Assembly: GCA_049515655.1 (NCBI GenBank)
Contig: JBEKTW010000003.1
Span: forward strand, 176,856-240,855
Direction of reading: 5' to 3'
From: JBEKTW01 sp049515655
Lineage (GTDB): Bacteria; Bacteroidota; Ignavibacteria; UBA10030; SZUA-254
Length of the DNA: 64,000 bases
In this document: positions 35,118 through 44,584 of the stretch, in pieces
How positions within the stretch are numbered: the first letter of the stretch is position 1
Layout of the letters: every line of letters starts with the position of its first letter
Made by a program: the position numbers and the translations under genes
Notes under the pieces: model-generated
Seen by the model: the letters and a program-made list of their open reading frames with translations, nothing else
Databases searched by the model: none
Told to the model about the DNA's origin: nothing

Positions 35118-36263
35118 TCATTTCGCTTTCAGAATCTCATACAGCGCTGCACGTGCTTTCTCACTGCCGATGTTGCCAAGATAGTAGACGGCATCACTGC
35201 GGAGGTTATAATTCTCGTTCGTCTGGGCAACTTTCGCCAGAAAATCCACGGCTTTGTCGTTCCCAATTTCAGCGATGGAATACAATACAGTTCCAAGCTG
35301 TTCTTCCCGGTATTGGGGAATTGCAGAAAACAATTCCATCAGCGTTTCAACAGAACGGTTCTTGTCCTTTGAATGCTGACCGACGAACTCGATGGCCGTA
35401 TTTTGCATGTACTCGCTTGTATCGGTTTTGGCTACTTCGGTGAAAATTGGCAGGACGTCGAACTTCCGAAAATCGGAGAGAGCGTCCATTGCAGCTTCGC
35501 GCAGTTGATGCGGCTGTGAGCGATCCAGCGCCACATCCCGCAACGCCTTGTAAGAAGTGGAATCTTCCTTTGTTTCACCGATGGCATAAAGCGCATCCAT
35601 TTTCAACTTTGTCTCCGGGTCGAGCTTCTCATCAGAAGAATAGATTCCCCACGGTTGCGGGGTTGGCCGGGGGGCCGCAATCGCCAGGCCGCGCAGTTGG
35701 CGCTGCAGGCGGTGCATGTTGCGTCCGAAATTATACCCCAGCAACCTGCCATTGGCTTTCCCAACCACCATGCCCTTTGGTGTTACCAGTGCCCGTTCAC
35801 CTTCCTTAACATGGACGTTTGTTCCCCCTGTCCCCGAATAGACAGTCTCTGTTTCGTCCTTGAGCTGGCTCAAATCAGCCACTGCATCATCGTAATACTG
35901 GCTGTTGGGATACGTCGAGATGAACTTGTCATACGCTTCGACGGCTTTCTTCTCATCGAGATGTTTCAAGGCGTATGCGGACCAGTATTCTGCGTCGTCG
36001 ACATATTCACTTTTCGGATACTTGCTAATCAGCTCGGCAAACTTCTTTCGTGCTTCCTTCCATTTCTCTCCGAGGATGAGGTCATACCCGGCTTTATATG
36101 TTTTGTAACCCGGGTCGTTCTGGTCGCCGGGGGATTCCCCGGAACCGGTCTCAATCATCGCGAACGTCGAAGTCTTCGGTGAACATGGAACCTCCTGCGA
36201 GAAACCGTATGACCCAATGATGAGGAAGAGAATTGCAGTCAATGTGATGGATGTTGCCTTCAT
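35118..36263 (-). CDS. Secreted TPR plus HEAT-repeat protein
   Basis: A 381-residue protein starting MKATSITLTAILFLIIGSYGFSQ, a signal peptide. The ATG at 36263 is preceded by GGAG at good spacing. Residues about 50-150 form TPR-like repeats of the outer-membrane-lipoprotein type (YKAGYDLILGEKWKEARKKFAEL, YDKFISTYPNSQYYDDAV). The C-terminal half holds HEAT-like repeats (LREAAMDALSDF, SDAVYYLGNIGSEKARAALYEIL). It follows the anti-sigma gene by 13 bases and is probably co-expressed with the sigma/anti-sigma pair. The role is unknown; a periplasmic protein-interaction scaffold is likely. Confidence 0.8.
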   Translation of the reverse strand: MKATSITLTAILFLIIGSYGFSQEVPCSPKTSTFAMIETGSGESPGDQNDPGYKTYKAGYDLILGEKWKEARKKFAELISKYPKSEYVDDAEYWSAYALKHLDEKKAVEAYDKFISTYPNSQYYDDAVADLSQLKDETETVYSGTGGTNVHVKEGERALVTPKGMVVGKANGRLLGYNFGRNMHRLQRQLRGLAIAAPRPTPQPWGIYSSDEKLDPETKLKMDALYAIGETKEDSTSYKALRDVALDRSQPHQLREAAMDALSDFRKFDVLPIFTEVAKTDTSEYMQNTAIEFVGQHSKDKNRSVETLMELFSAIPQYREEQLGTVLYSIAEIGNDKAVDFLAKVAQTNENYNLRSDAVYYLGNIGSEKARAALYEILKAK

Positions 36264-36276
36264 CGTCGTGCTCCTT

Positions 36277-37077
36277 TCAAAAAGCGTCGCGTACCCGAAC
36301 AAATCGGGCCGTATCGTACAGCGATTCCGCCATCCTGATCTTGAAGAGTAAATTTTCCTGGTGTATCCCCGCCCGGACGATTTCCACGTTCGGCATGTTA
36401 TTGTCCTCCTTCATGTTCGCCAGCTCAATCAGGATTCTTTCCATGTCCTCGATGAGCCGGGCCGAGCGTGCATCGATGGGTTGATTTCGAAGATACCGCG
36501 CTTGCTGCACAAGCTCCCGCGACGCCCGCCGTTCAACCGAAAGGTCAACTTGCTGATCTTCCGGCAGTTTCATGTTCGTCAAACCCACAAGCAGCACCTT
36601 CGACTTGCGGAAATAGCGGCTCATTTCCTCGCGCACAGAATCACTTTGGGATGGTTCGTGAACGTTGCTCATGCGCATGGTTGTTCGCTCCCTGTTGAGC
36701 GAGAGGTTCCAGATGCCGATCGCAAGAAATGCGAGAACAAGTGCTCCGCCCAGGGAAACTGCCAGCGGACGGTGAAACACAAAGAAAGACTGAAGATACT
36801 CCAGGGACGGTACTGCAAAGCGCCTTTGTGCCGGCCGGCTCTGAATTCTTTGCTCCACCCTGAGAGCAAAGCTATTCCAAAACTCCTGAGAGCGGTTCCT
36901 GCTCGCGTCCGAGCTTAACCCGTCAAGCGTTTGCAGCGTCGATTCTACGTCTTTCAACTTAGCAGAGCATCGGTCACAGGATGCAAGGTGTTTTTCAACA
37001 ATTTCCCTGTCCTGCGGATTCAGCTCGTCACGCAGATACTCATACAACAAATTCCGGATTTGGGAATGTCCCCTCAT
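36277..37077 (-). CDS. Zinc-finger anti-sigma factor
   Basis: A 266-residue membrane protein. Its N-terminal zinc-binding anti-sigma domain contains H-x3-C-x2-C (EKHLASCDRCSAKL). One transmembrane helix follows (about residues 105-125, AVSLGGALVLAFLAIGIWNL), then an extracytoplasmic helical domain. The ATG at 37077 overlaps the sigma-factor stop (ATGA), the standard coupled arrangement. It should hold the adjacent ECF sigma factor inactive until an envelope signal triggers release. Confidence 0.88.
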   Translation of the reverse strand: MRGHSQIRNLLYEYLRDELNPQDREIVEKHLASCDRCSAKLKDVESTLQTLDGLSSDASRNRSQEFWNSFALRVEQRIQSRPAQRRFAVPSLEYLQSFFVFHRPLAVSLGGALVLAFLAIGIWNLSLNRERTTMRMSNVHEPSQSDSVREEMSRYFRKSKVLLVGLTNMKLPEDQQVDLSVERRASRELVQQARYLRNQPIDARSARLIEDMERILIELANMKEDNNMPNVEIVRAGIHQENLLFKIRMAESLYDTARFVRVRDAF

Positions 37078-37631
37078 GTACGTCCTTCGTTCAGGAAATC
37101 CAACATGACTCTCATTTTTCTTAGTCCTCGATACAAATGCGTTTTCACCGTTCCTTCCGAGCACTGGAGAATATTACTCACTTCACAGGTCGACAGACCG
37201 TCGAGATGCCGCAGTATGACCACGGCCCGCTGCAGCGTTGGAAGCCGGTGAAGCGCACGTTCGACGTGCATCTGGACGTCGGCATTCTCTGAAAATTCCG
37301 GACCGGGGCCGGCCCATTTCTGAACATCTTCCATCTTATTTGTCTCGCGCTGCATTTTCTTCTTTTTTTCGTTCAGACGGTTGAGCGACAGGTTCATTGT
37401 AATGCGGTACAACCATGTAGAGAACTCCGCATCGCCGCGAAATGAGGAGAGCGCCCGGTGGACGCGCACGAACGCTTCCTGCGCAATGTCCTCGGCATCG
37501 TCGTGACTGCCGACAAAACTGTGCGCAACATTGTACGCGTGCTTCATATATCGTTCAACCAAGTCACGGAACGCCCGGGGGTTACCGTACTTCGCCTGAA
37601 CAATCAGTTGCTGCTCGTCGGCAGCGGACAT
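37074..37631 (-). CDS. ECF-type RNA polymerase sigma factor
   Basis: A 185-residue sigma-70-family protein. Region 2 runs from LVERYMKHAYNVAHSFVGS through DAEDIAQEAFVRVHRAL and FSTWLYRITMNLSLNRL. Region 4 is LHRLPTLQRAVVILRHL and LSTCEVSNILQCSEGTVKTHLYRGLRKMR. A lysine-rich linker (NEKKKKMQRE) separates them. It is translationally coupled to the anti-sigma factor and heads a three-gene operon. The target promoters are not identified. Confidence 0.93.
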   Translation of the reverse strand: MSAADEQQLIVQAKYGNPRAFRDLVERYMKHAYNVAHSFVGSHDDAEDIAQEAFVRVHRALSSFRGDAEFSTWLYRITMNLSLNRLNEKKKKMQRETNKMEDVQKWAGPGPEFSENADVQMHVERALHRLPTLQRAVVILRHLDGLSTCEVSNILQCSEGTVKTHLYRGLRKMRVMLDFLNEGRT

Positions 37632-37762
37632 GCAGGGAGTCCCTTGTTGTGATGTTCTATAGGTTTAGACAGTCGTATCAACCATTCGGTTGACAGATAC
37701 GTCTATAGATTTTACGAAAGGAGGGCAATTTTGTTGGATTTCGAGATAACCGGTGAGATTGG

Positions 37763-40291
37763 CTACCTGCTCCACCAGTACGTGATTTTCGCCAGAAGCA
37801 CGTTGTCCATCGGCAGTTTGAAAGCGTCGCGGAAATCATCGCCGAAGGTCGTGGGATAGTCGCTGTTGTAGCCAAACCGCGACTGCGTCCAGACAAGGTA
37901 GAATGTGCTCCCGGGCATGTATTCCCAGCGTAGGACGAGATTTGCGTTGATCGTTTTCTCGTTGAAATCCGGGTTGAAAGCGGGCGGCGAGTAGTACGGC
38001 ATGAGTTCATCCGACCCGACGAGCTCCCGAAGGTTCGCATAATGCCCTTTTGCCAGCAACACCTGCGTGAAAAACTGCACACTGAGGTTCCTGGTGAAAG
38101 TTATGGTGCCGCGCAGGGAGAGGTCGGTCTCATCAACATCCCGATCGCCGAAAAGGTTGTACCTGGGAGCATTCAAAGTGTCATAGACATACAGCCCAAT
38201 CGGCCAGGCTTCTTCATCCCTCGTTGCATAGAGTGTGATGCTCGGATCGAACTCCATCCAGGTTGAGGGACGCAGAGTGAACTGGAACACTGAATACAAT
38301 GTACTCATCCCTTTTGTCGAGTTCTGGTATCCGGCGTTCATCGTTAAAACCACTGGTTGCCTGCTATCAGTCTGGAGTGAGGCCAGCAGGCGGTCGCCGG
38401 CCGGGCGATGGTACAGGGCAACATTTGGAACGACACCTCCATAGCTAAGCTTGTTGATGTCGTCGTACGCAGGCAGGAGGCGCAGGTAATCCAGCGTCAG
38501 CGTCCAGAAATTCGTGAATTGGAACTGTGGCTCAAACTCAACCTGACTCACTGTTTTCACTTGGTCCCAATCCCACCGGTAGTCGGTTTCCGCCGTCAGG
38601 GCATAACGTTGCACGACCGCCGTGTTCGCACGGTCTTCCTTGTACGATACCTGTGTGAAGCCACCATGTTCTCGGGGCTGGCTGTAAAATCCGAGGTCGT
38701 CGATCCAAAAATTCTTTGAAGTGAAATCATAGAGTGAAAATGCGAGCCAGTGTTCACCCTGCAACTTCCCTATGCCAATCCTGCCCGCATCGCCGGTGAC
38801 TCGATTACCAGAGGGATACAGGGGATCAAAGACTGCCTGCGAGCCCGCCAGGTACCCGTCGACCGCATAGGTATTCTCGTCAAATCGAAGATTCCAGTCT
38901 ACGCCCCCGCTGAGCGCAGGAGAATTGTATTCTTTCGCGGAGCTTGTCGCCATTAGCCCGACCCATGAGTTGTCAAAGACATCCTGTTTCAATCGAAGAA
39001 CATTGTAGCCTGCCCGCGGCTCGACCAACGTTGCAGGATTCGTACTTCCATCCTGGTTTTTCACAGTCGCATTCTCTTCATTCGTGACCGCGGATAAAAC
39101 CCCGAGGGTAAGACCGCCTTCTGTTCTCCCGGTGAGTTTACCTGCTGCAAGAATCGTCGTCAATTCCGGCATGTCGGAGTAGGTTGGATTGGGAACAATG
39201 CTGACCGTGTCATATCCGGCCGGTCTTTTTCCGATGCGCCGGGAGTAAAACAACCTGAGTTCCTGATTGTCGAACATATTGCCGAACGAGAAAATCGGCG
39301 CTCCCTCGAGGAAAAATGGCCGCTTCTCAGGATAGAACGTTTCGAATACCGTCAGGTTGAGGATTGCCTGGTCGACCTCCACCTGTCCGAAGTCCGGATT
39401 GACCGCAACGTCGAGCGTAAGATTATTGCTGACGCCGTACTTGAGATCGAGTCCCACGTTTTCCTTGAAATCCTTTTGTAACGGGAACGGATCCGGCTGG
39501 GAAATATAATTCAGCTTCGACGATTCATACGGCAACACCTCGAGATGCAGGGGCGGATGAATATCGTTGATGCCGAGGAGGTGTCCCATCTTCGAGACCG
39601 ATGAAAGTGTGCCCGGAGGTACTTCTTTCCGCGCGACCATTACCCATTCATCCGTTTCATTCTTGCGAGCTATATAGCGCCGGAAATTTATTCCCCAGAC
39701 ATATCCGCTATCGCCCTGTTTCAGCGGGACAAAACGCAGAGCGCTGAATGGAATTTTGAATTCTGCGGACCACCCATCGGCGACGACCTGCGCGTTGAAT
39801 TCCCAAACGGCGTCCCATTGAATATCATACACGAGTCCGTCATGAGACAGGGCACCGTCCGATTGTACGCCGGAAACACTCCCGCTGAACAGAAACGCAG
39901 TGCTGTGGTCATGGTAGGAATCGATGATAACGGCAATTCTATCGGATTGCGCTGAACGGTCGCGCCGTGTCAGTTGGTGAACAATTCCTTGGGGATTGGA
40001 ATCGTAGCACATTACCCCGACGTACAGCGCGTTGTCATCATACAGTACACGAACAGAAGTTCGTTCGGTGGGTTCGGCTCCTTCCACGGGGTCATATTGC
40101 TGAAATTCGCTGACGGGCTCAGCCAGCGCCCATTGATTCTCTGTGAGTTTTCCGTCAATTGTGGGGGCGGATGAAACACGTACCGCCGTGATATGCTTCC
40201 CCGATGTTCCACCCAAAAACCTTCCGGGCACGAAAAGCAATAAGACACCCGCCAGCAGGGACCAAATTAGGATGTGCTTTCCCCTCTTCAT
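37763..40291 (-). CDS. DUF5916 family outer-membrane protein with CBM9-like N-terminal domain
   Basis: About 842 residues. A hydrophobic leader (ILIWSLLAGVLLLFVPGRFLGG) is followed by a CBM9-like domain (APTIDGKLTENQWALAEP, LYVGVMCYDSNPQGIVHQ, FKIPFSALRF) and a long beta-strand-rich C-terminal half ending ILLAKITYWWSR, with a terminal aromatic suitable for beta-barrel insertion. FFLEGAPIFSFGN and LFYSRRIGKRPAGYD are typical DUF5916 motifs. The ATG at 40291 gives the best leader. Members are widespread in Bacteroidota. Substrate and role are unknown, and carbohydrate or protein handling at the surface is often supposed. Confidence 0.85.
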   Translation of the reverse strand: MKRGKHILIWSLLAGVLLLFVPGRFLGGTSGKHITAVRVSSAPTIDGKLTENQWALAEPVSEFQQYDPVEGAEPTERTSVRVLYDDNALYVGVMCYDSNPQGIVHQLTRRDRSAQSDRIAVIIDSYHDHSTAFLFSGSVSGVQSDGALSHDGLVYDIQWDAVWEFNAQVVADGWSAEFKIPFSALRFVPLKQGDSGYVWGINFRRYIARKNETDEWVMVARKEVPPGTLSSVSKMGHLLGINDIHPPLHLEVLPYESSKLNYISQPDPFPLQKDFKENVGLDLKYGVSNNLTLDVAVNPDFGQVEVDQAILNLTVFETFYPEKRPFFLEGAPIFSFGNMFDNQELRLFYSRRIGKRPAGYDTVSIVPNPTYSDMPELTTILAAGKLTGRTEGGLTLGVLSAVTNEENATVKNQDGSTNPATLVEPRAGYNVLRLKQDVFDNSWVGLMATSSAKEYNSPALSGGVDWNLRFDENTYAVDGYLAGSQAVFDPLYPSGNRVTGDAGRIGIGKLQGEHWLAFSLYDFTSKNFWIDDLGFYSQPREHGGFTQVSYKEDRANTAVVQRYALTAETDYRWDWDQVKTVSQVEFEPQFQFTNFWTLTLDYLRLLPAYDDINKLSYGGVVPNVALYHRPAGDRLLASLQTDSRQPVVLTMNAGYQNSTKGMSTLYSVFQFTLRPSTWMEFDPSITLYATRDEEAWPIGLYVYDTLNAPRYNLFGDRDVDETDLSLRGTITFTRNLSVQFFTQVLLAKGHYANLRELVGSDELMPYYSPPAFNPDFNEKTINANLVLRWEYMPGSTFYLVWTQSRFGYNSDYPTTFGDDFRDAFKLPMDNVLLAKITYWWSR

Positions 40292-40407
40292 ACAAAGTTC
40301 TTTAAACATAAGAGAAGAAAGATTAAAAAGCAAGAAGAATGTGCATACTTTCGCCGTTTTTTTACCGTGACTTGCGTTTTGTCACGTAATTTTAGACATT
40401 TAGCAAT

Positions 40408-41130
40408 ATGGACACGGACAGATTGCGGCGAGCGGTCGTTCAGAACCCGCTCAACATCCAGGCGATGTTCAATGCCATTGCTCCGAAGTACGACGTGCTT
40501 AATCATTTGCTCAGCTTCGGATTGGATATCCGCTGGCGGAAACGAGCATTGAAGTTAGTGGAAGAAAAGCGGAAGGGAAAGTTTCTCGACATCGCGGCGG
40601 GAAGCGGCGATTTGTCAATTGAGGCAATTGGATTACAACCACAAATGATCGTTGCAACGGATTTCGCCGCGAACATGCTCGGCGTCTTTCGAGACAAGCT
40701 CAACGATCGCAAAATAACGAATCCCATTCATCTCGCCTCGTGCGATGCGTTGCATCTGCCATTCACCGTCGACACATTCGACCTTACGATGGTCGCCTTC
40801 GGGGTAAGAAACTTTAGCGACCGGCTTCTCGGACTGAAAGAAATGCTCCGCGTACTCAGGCCCGGCGGGGTATGCCTGATCCTCGAACTCACGACTCCGA
40901 AGCTTCCGGTCATCGCGCATCTCTACAATCTTTATTCGAAATCAATACTCCCCATGATCGGAAAGATCATTTCACGCCACAACCTCGCGTACAGTTATCT
41001 ACCGACCTCGATTTCGGAGTTTCCGGCAGACGAACAATTCCTTTCGTTGATGAAGGAGGCGGGTTTCAGAGAACCATCTGCCTCATTCCTGACGTTCGGA
41101 GTCGCGACGATATATACGGGAAGAAAGTAA
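40408..41130 (+). CDS. ubiE: Demethylmenaquinone methyltransferase
   Basis: C-methylates demethylmenaquinone, the final step of menaquinone synthesis. The 240 residues show IAPKYDVLNHLLSFGLDIRWRK, the SAM loop FLDIAAGSGDLSIEA, FGVRNFSDRLLGLKEMLRVLRPGG and the end motif FLTFGVATIYTGRK. With no ubiquinone pathway expected in this group, the menaquinone (MenG) role is the likely one. It is convergent with rlmD, with only 4 bases between the stops. Confidence 0.94.
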   Translation: MDTDRLRRAVVQNPLNIQAMFNAIAPKYDVLNHLLSFGLDIRWRKRALKLVEEKRKGKFLDIAAGSGDLSIEAIGLQPQMIVATDFAANMLGVFRDKLNDRKITNPIHLASCDALHLPFTVDTFDLTMVAFGVRNFSDRLLGLKEMLRVLRPGGVCLILELTTPKLPVIAHLYNLYSKSILPMIGKIISRHNLAYSYLPTSISEFPADEQFLSLMKEAGFREPSASFLTFGVATIYTGRK

Positions 41131-41134
41131 CAAT

Positions 41135-42541
41135 TCACTTTCTCACCAGCAACGCAACTGCCTCGATGTGGTCGGTGTGGGGAAACATATCGACCGGCTG
41201 AACAACCTTCAGTTCATATCCTGAATCTGCGAGAAGTCGCGCATCCCGGGCTTGCGTGGAAGGGTTGCAACTTACATACACGATACGTTCGGAAGCAAAC
41301 TTGGCGATTTGTTGAATCACCTTGGGATGCATGCCGCTTCGCGGCGGGTCGACGACGATGACCGTCGGGCGGGGATGATCTTTCAGCCAGGCATTATCCT
41401 TCGTGAGTTTCTCTTTCAGGTCTCCCAGTAAGAAATAACAGTTGGATATACCGTTTAGCTCGGCATTTCGCTGGGCATCGCTGATCGCACTTTCAATGAC
41501 TTCGATACCAACCACCCGTCCGACAGCATCCGAAAGGAAGCACGCGATGGTGCCGGTGCCGCTGTAGAGGTCGTAGAGAACATCGGTTGACCTGAGGTCG
41601 GCAAATCTCCTAGCAATTTCGTAGAGTTTTTCTGCCTGGAGCGTGTTGGTCTGGAAAAACGAGTTTGCCGAAATGTGGAAGATGTACCTGCCGAGCTGTT
41701 CCGTGATGAAACCGGAACCGTGGTATATTTTCTCCAGGTCTCCAAACGCCACCATCGATTTTCGGTCGGTGATGTTATTGACGATCGTCGTAATCCCAGG
41801 AAATTGCTTGAGGAGAAGCTTCGTCATGTTTTGCATTGCTTCGGGCCAATCGTAGGTCGTCACGAGATTGACCATGACCTCGCCGGACCTCTTCCCGTCA
41901 CGAATTACAAGATGGCGCAGATATCCGTCATGGGTCTTTGTCGAATAGACGGAAAGATTCCATACGCGGCAAATTTCCCGGACCGTTGTGAGAATTGCCG
42001 AGCTCATTTCCGATTGGAGCCAGCATTCTTCTATATTCAGAACCTTGTCGTAGCGCCGGGGGACGTGCAGCCCGAGAGCAACTTCTTCCTTGACTTCTTC
42101 CTGGGACTGCATCTCTTCCGTGGTCAACCACCGGTTTCGCGAGAAGGTAAACTCCATTTTATTCCGGTAGAAGAACTGTTCATCACAACCGAGGACGGGC
42201 TCCACTTCGACGCGGTCAAATCCTCCGATACGTTGAAAGGCATCGACGACATTCTGGTGCTTGAATTTGAGCTGAGCTTCATAGGAAAGATTTTGCCAGC
42301 TGCACCCCCCGCACACGCCGAAGTGCCTGCATTTCGCCTCCACGCGTGATGGCGACGGATTGAGAATTTCCATCGCTCGTGCTTCGGCATAATTCTTTTT
42401 GAGTTTCCAGAATCGCGCGCGAACAATATCTCCCGGAACGGCATTCTCCACGAAAAATACGATACCGTCATGCCGAGCAACGGTTTTTCCGTCGCCGGTG
42501 AGGGACTCAATTGTTAGGGTTATATCTTCGCCTTTGTGCAT
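41135..42541 (-). CDS. rlmD: 23S rRNA (uracil-5)-methyltransferase, RlmD/TrmA family
   Basis: A 468-residue RNA methyltransferase. An N-terminal TRAM domain (DITLTIESLTGDGKTVARHDG) precedes the iron-sulfur ligand set CRHFGVCGGCSWQNL, the SAM-binding LYDLYSGTGTIACFLSD, VDPPRSGMHPKVI, and the catalytic cysteine in VYVSCNPSTQARD. It methylates uridines in 23S rRNA (U1939 for E. coli RlmD). RlmD versus RlmCD specificity cannot be settled from sequence. Confidence 0.92.
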   Translation of the reverse strand: MHKGEDITLTIESLTGDGKTVARHDGIVFFVENAVPGDIVRARFWKLKKNYAEARAMEILNPSPSRVEAKCRHFGVCGGCSWQNLSYEAQLKFKHQNVVDAFQRIGGFDRVEVEPVLGCDEQFFYRNKMEFTFSRNRWLTTEEMQSQEEVKEEVALGLHVPRRYDKVLNIEECWLQSEMSSAILTTVREICRVWNLSVYSTKTHDGYLRHLVIRDGKRSGEVMVNLVTTYDWPEAMQNMTKLLLKQFPGITTIVNNITDRKSMVAFGDLEKIYHGSGFITEQLGRYIFHISANSFFQTNTLQAEKLYEIARRFADLRSTDVLYDLYSGTGTIACFLSDAVGRVVGIEVIESAISDAQRNAELNGISNCYFLLGDLKEKLTKDNAWLKDHPRPTVIVVDPPRSGMHPKVIQQIAKFASERIVYVSCNPSTQARDARLLADSGYELKVVQPVDMFPHTDHIEAVALLVRK

Positions 42542-42683
42542 GTGGTTGCAATATACGAAAGAAACGGAGAAAAGGTCGTTTTTTGAAACCGCCTTCCCTT
42601 TTTGTATATTTGAAAGTCATGCGGGAGTAATTCAGCCCCCGCCTTCGGCGGGGTAAAGTCCGAATGTCAGCTTCCCAAGTCCC

Positions 42684-42722
42684 GCTCCGACCGAACTTGG
42701 GAACCAAGTTCGTAGTCGGAGC
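42684..42722. repeat. Long hairpin inserted in the disrupted tRNA-Gly
   Basis: An outer stem GCTCCGAC/GTCGGAGC (8 bp) and inner stem CGAACTTGG/CCAAGTTCG (9 bp) surround a GAA loop, with a two-base TA bulge on the right side. It occupies the anticodon-stem insertion ahead of the intact tRNA-Gly. Hairpins with CCGAC/GTCGG outer bases also occur at 57433-57490 and 43749-43773. Confidence 0.7.
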
Positions 42723-42745
42723 GAGGATCCGCATTTTGACTATAG

Positions 42746-42817
<72 letters not shown>

Positions 42818-42910
42818 CATAAGTTCGCGGTTCACAATGGGACTGAACGTCGCGGGTTCTGCGCCAAAGGCGCATCCGCCTCTGGCGGAGATCCCCGTCT
42901 CCCGCTCTAA

Positions 42911-42981
42911 ACAATGCAAAATGCGAAATAAGAAAAGGCAAAAAACCATTTTTTCATTTTACATTTTTAATTTTGCATTGT
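42911..42981. repeat. Inverted repeat between tRNA-Gly and tRNA-Val
   Basis: ACAATGCAAAAT (42911-42922) and ATTTTGCATTGT (42970-42981) are perfect 12-bp inverted copies around an A/T-rich 47-base middle. It ends five bases before tRNA-Val. It may be an intergenic palindromic element. No open frame. Confidence 0.6.
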
Positions 42982-42985
42982 AACA

Positions 42986-43060
42986 GGACGCTTAGCTCAG
43001 CTGGTTCAGAGCGCCGCCCTTACAAGGCGGAGGTCGAAGGTTCGAACCCTTCAGCGTCCA
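42986..43060 (+). tRNA. tRNA-Val (anticodon TAC)
   Basis: 75 nt: acceptor GGACGCT/AGCGTCC, D arm with AGCTCAGCTGGTTCAGAGC, anticodon arm CCGCC-CTTACAA-GGCGG (anticodon TAC), T arm with GGTTCGAACCC and discriminator A. CCA is not encoded. Confidence 0.96.
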
Positions 43061-43110
43061 CTAAGCCTCATCAATCCTCAATCGTCAATCCTTGATCCTC
43101 AATCTCAAAT

Positions 43111-43692
43111 ATGACTATCGCTATTGCCAGCAAACGCGGACCCAAAGTCGAGGCGGCAAGAGCTGTCTCAGACAAACTCAAGCATTTCTTTACAAGCAAT
43201 TCCTCACCCATTGAGTATCTGACATTTGAAATCGACGGCGGTGTCGAAATGCCGCGAACACTCGACGAACTTCTCCGCGGCGCACGGCAACGAGTGGCAA
43301 AGCTTCTGGAGGCGACGCAATCACAACAACGGAAAGCAGACTTCTTCGTCGGGATGGAAGGTGGATTCCACACGGTTCACCATGACGGTAGGAACCTCAC
43401 CTTTCTTCAAAGCTGGGCGTTCGTAAGCGATGGGACGGCCGGTCATTTCGGAAGCTCCGGCAATATCCTCGTCCCCGAACGAATCGCCAAAGAGGTTATA
43501 ACACATGGAAGAGACCTGAGCGTCGTCATCGATGAAACCGCCCAACAAAAGGATGTTCGCAGCAAACAAGGAACGTGGGGAATTCTGACACGCGATTTGT
43601 TAACGAGGCAACAATCCTTCGAGATCGCTCTGACCGCTGCCTTCGCGCCGTTCTACAATAAGAAAGTCTACGAGGAGGGGCAAACCGGTTAG
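43111..43692 (+). CDS. Inosine/xanthosine triphosphatase, YjjX/DUF84 family
   Basis: A 193-residue protein with the DUF84 pattern: MTIAIASKRGPKVEAARAV, EMPRTLDELLRGARQRVAKLL, the core FFVGMEGGFH, and TWGILTRDLLTRQQSFEIALTAAFAPF near the end. Relatives hydrolyse non-canonical ITP/XTP to keep deaminated purines out of nucleic acids. No partner gene is adjacent. The spacer upstream is low-complexity (TCAATCCTCAATCG-type), and the ATG lacks a strong ribosome site. Confidence 0.85.
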   Translation: MTIAIASKRGPKVEAARAVSDKLKHFFTSNSSPIEYLTFEIDGGVEMPRTLDELLRGARQRVAKLLEATQSQQRKADFFVGMEGGFHTVHHDGRNLTFLQSWAFVSDGTAGHFGSSGNILVPERIAKEVITHGRDLSVVIDETAQQKDVRSKQGTWGILTRDLLTRQQSFEIALTAAFAPFYNKKVYEEGQTG

Positions 43693-43748
43693 GCAATCAT
43701 TCGCAGAGTTAGATGTGGGGTCGCCAAGGCTTCCAGAGAGCCAGCGTC

Positions 43749-43773
43749 ATCCCGACATGCTTCTAGTCGGGAT
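43749..43773. repeat. Short hairpin between convergent genes
   Basis: ATCCCGAC and GTCGGGAT form an 8-bp perfect stem around a 9-base loop in the spacer between two convergent genes. It could act as a bidirectional terminator, but there is no T-tract. It resembles the ATTCCCGA...TCGGGAAT hairpin near 30757. Confidence 0.5.
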
Positions 43774-43834
43774 CTATGCGTTGCCTGCTCCGTTTAGATG
43801 CTGACCTAAACCATGTCAGCAAAACGGGTTGGCC

Positions 43835-44566
43835 TCAGCCGAAGAACAATCCCTCGACGATACCAATTTGCCATGCAAGAAACATCCCGAAACACAGGCT
43901 GATCACTCCAGCGGAAATCCGAATAATCTTGTTGATGCGATCGTGTTTCGCGGTGACAGCAAAGGGTAATCCGATGAGCGTGCTCATGAGAAGCATCCCA
44001 CCGACAGATCCTATTCCGAAGATGCCAATGTACAAAAGGGCAAGAGCCCTCGAAGAAATCGTCGCGAGCACCAGGAGCATCAAGGCGGCGCTCCCCGCCA
44101 TGCCATGTACCATTCCAACGAAGAACGGTTTTTTCCCGACCTTCGCTCCGTGGTGATGAGGAACGGGATCCTCGTGACGATCATCGGGATGAACTTCATG
44201 GACATGCGGATGAATATGAACGTGGCCATCATGGAGGTGGGTATGGACATGGAATGTCGCGCCTTTGCGAACTTTCCACAGGACATTCACCCCGAGAATA
44301 ATGAGCATGAGCGCCACTGCAAACTCCATCGCCAGAGCAATCCTGTCCGGAATCTGGAAATGAAACGCAATCACGATCAATCCGACGATCAGGAGCGAGG
44401 CCGTATGGCCTAATCCCCAAACCGCCCCCACAATGGATGAGATCCAAAATCCTTTCTTTTCGCTGACGATCGTCGAAACAGCGACAAGGTGGTCGGCATC
44501 AAGCGCATGCTTCAAGCCAAGGACGAATCCCAAACCAAGTATCGATAGCGACCCTGCGTCGAACAT
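43835..44566 (-). CDS. NicO/UreH-like metal transporter with histidine-rich loop
   Basis: About 243 residues and six hydrophobic segments. The first carries the nickel/cobalt permease signature GLKHALDADHLVAVSTIV (HAxDADH), and the second has GLGHTASLL. A cytoplasmic loop around residues 110-145 is extremely His-rich (VHTHLHDGHVHIHPHVHEVH, later PHHHGAK), as in metal-storing or metal-sensing loops. Nickel or cobalt transport is likely, but no Ni enzyme gene is nearby. The ATG at 44566 is chosen; 44584 is the alternative. Confidence 0.85.
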   Translation of the reverse strand: MFDAGSLSILGLGFVLGLKHALDADHLVAVSTIVSEKKGFWISSIVGAVWGLGHTASLLIVGLIVIAFHFQIPDRIALAMEFAVALMLIILGVNVLWKVRKGATFHVHTHLHDGHVHIHPHVHEVHPDDRHEDPVPHHHGAKVGKKPFFVGMVHGMAGSAALMLLVLATISSRALALLYIGIFGIGSVGGMLLMSTLIGLPFAVTAKHDRINKIIRISAGVISLCFGMFLAWQIGIVEGLFFG

Positions 44567-44584
44567 TGTACCACATAATAGCAA

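Noticed and set aside
41135..41160. Terminator between ubiE and rlmD
   Set aside because: The genes converge with only 4 bp between stops and no hairpin is visible there.
43835..44566. TSUP or HupE assignment for the His-rich permease
   Set aside because: The GLKHALDADH signature fits the NicO/UreH-like nickel-cobalt group better.
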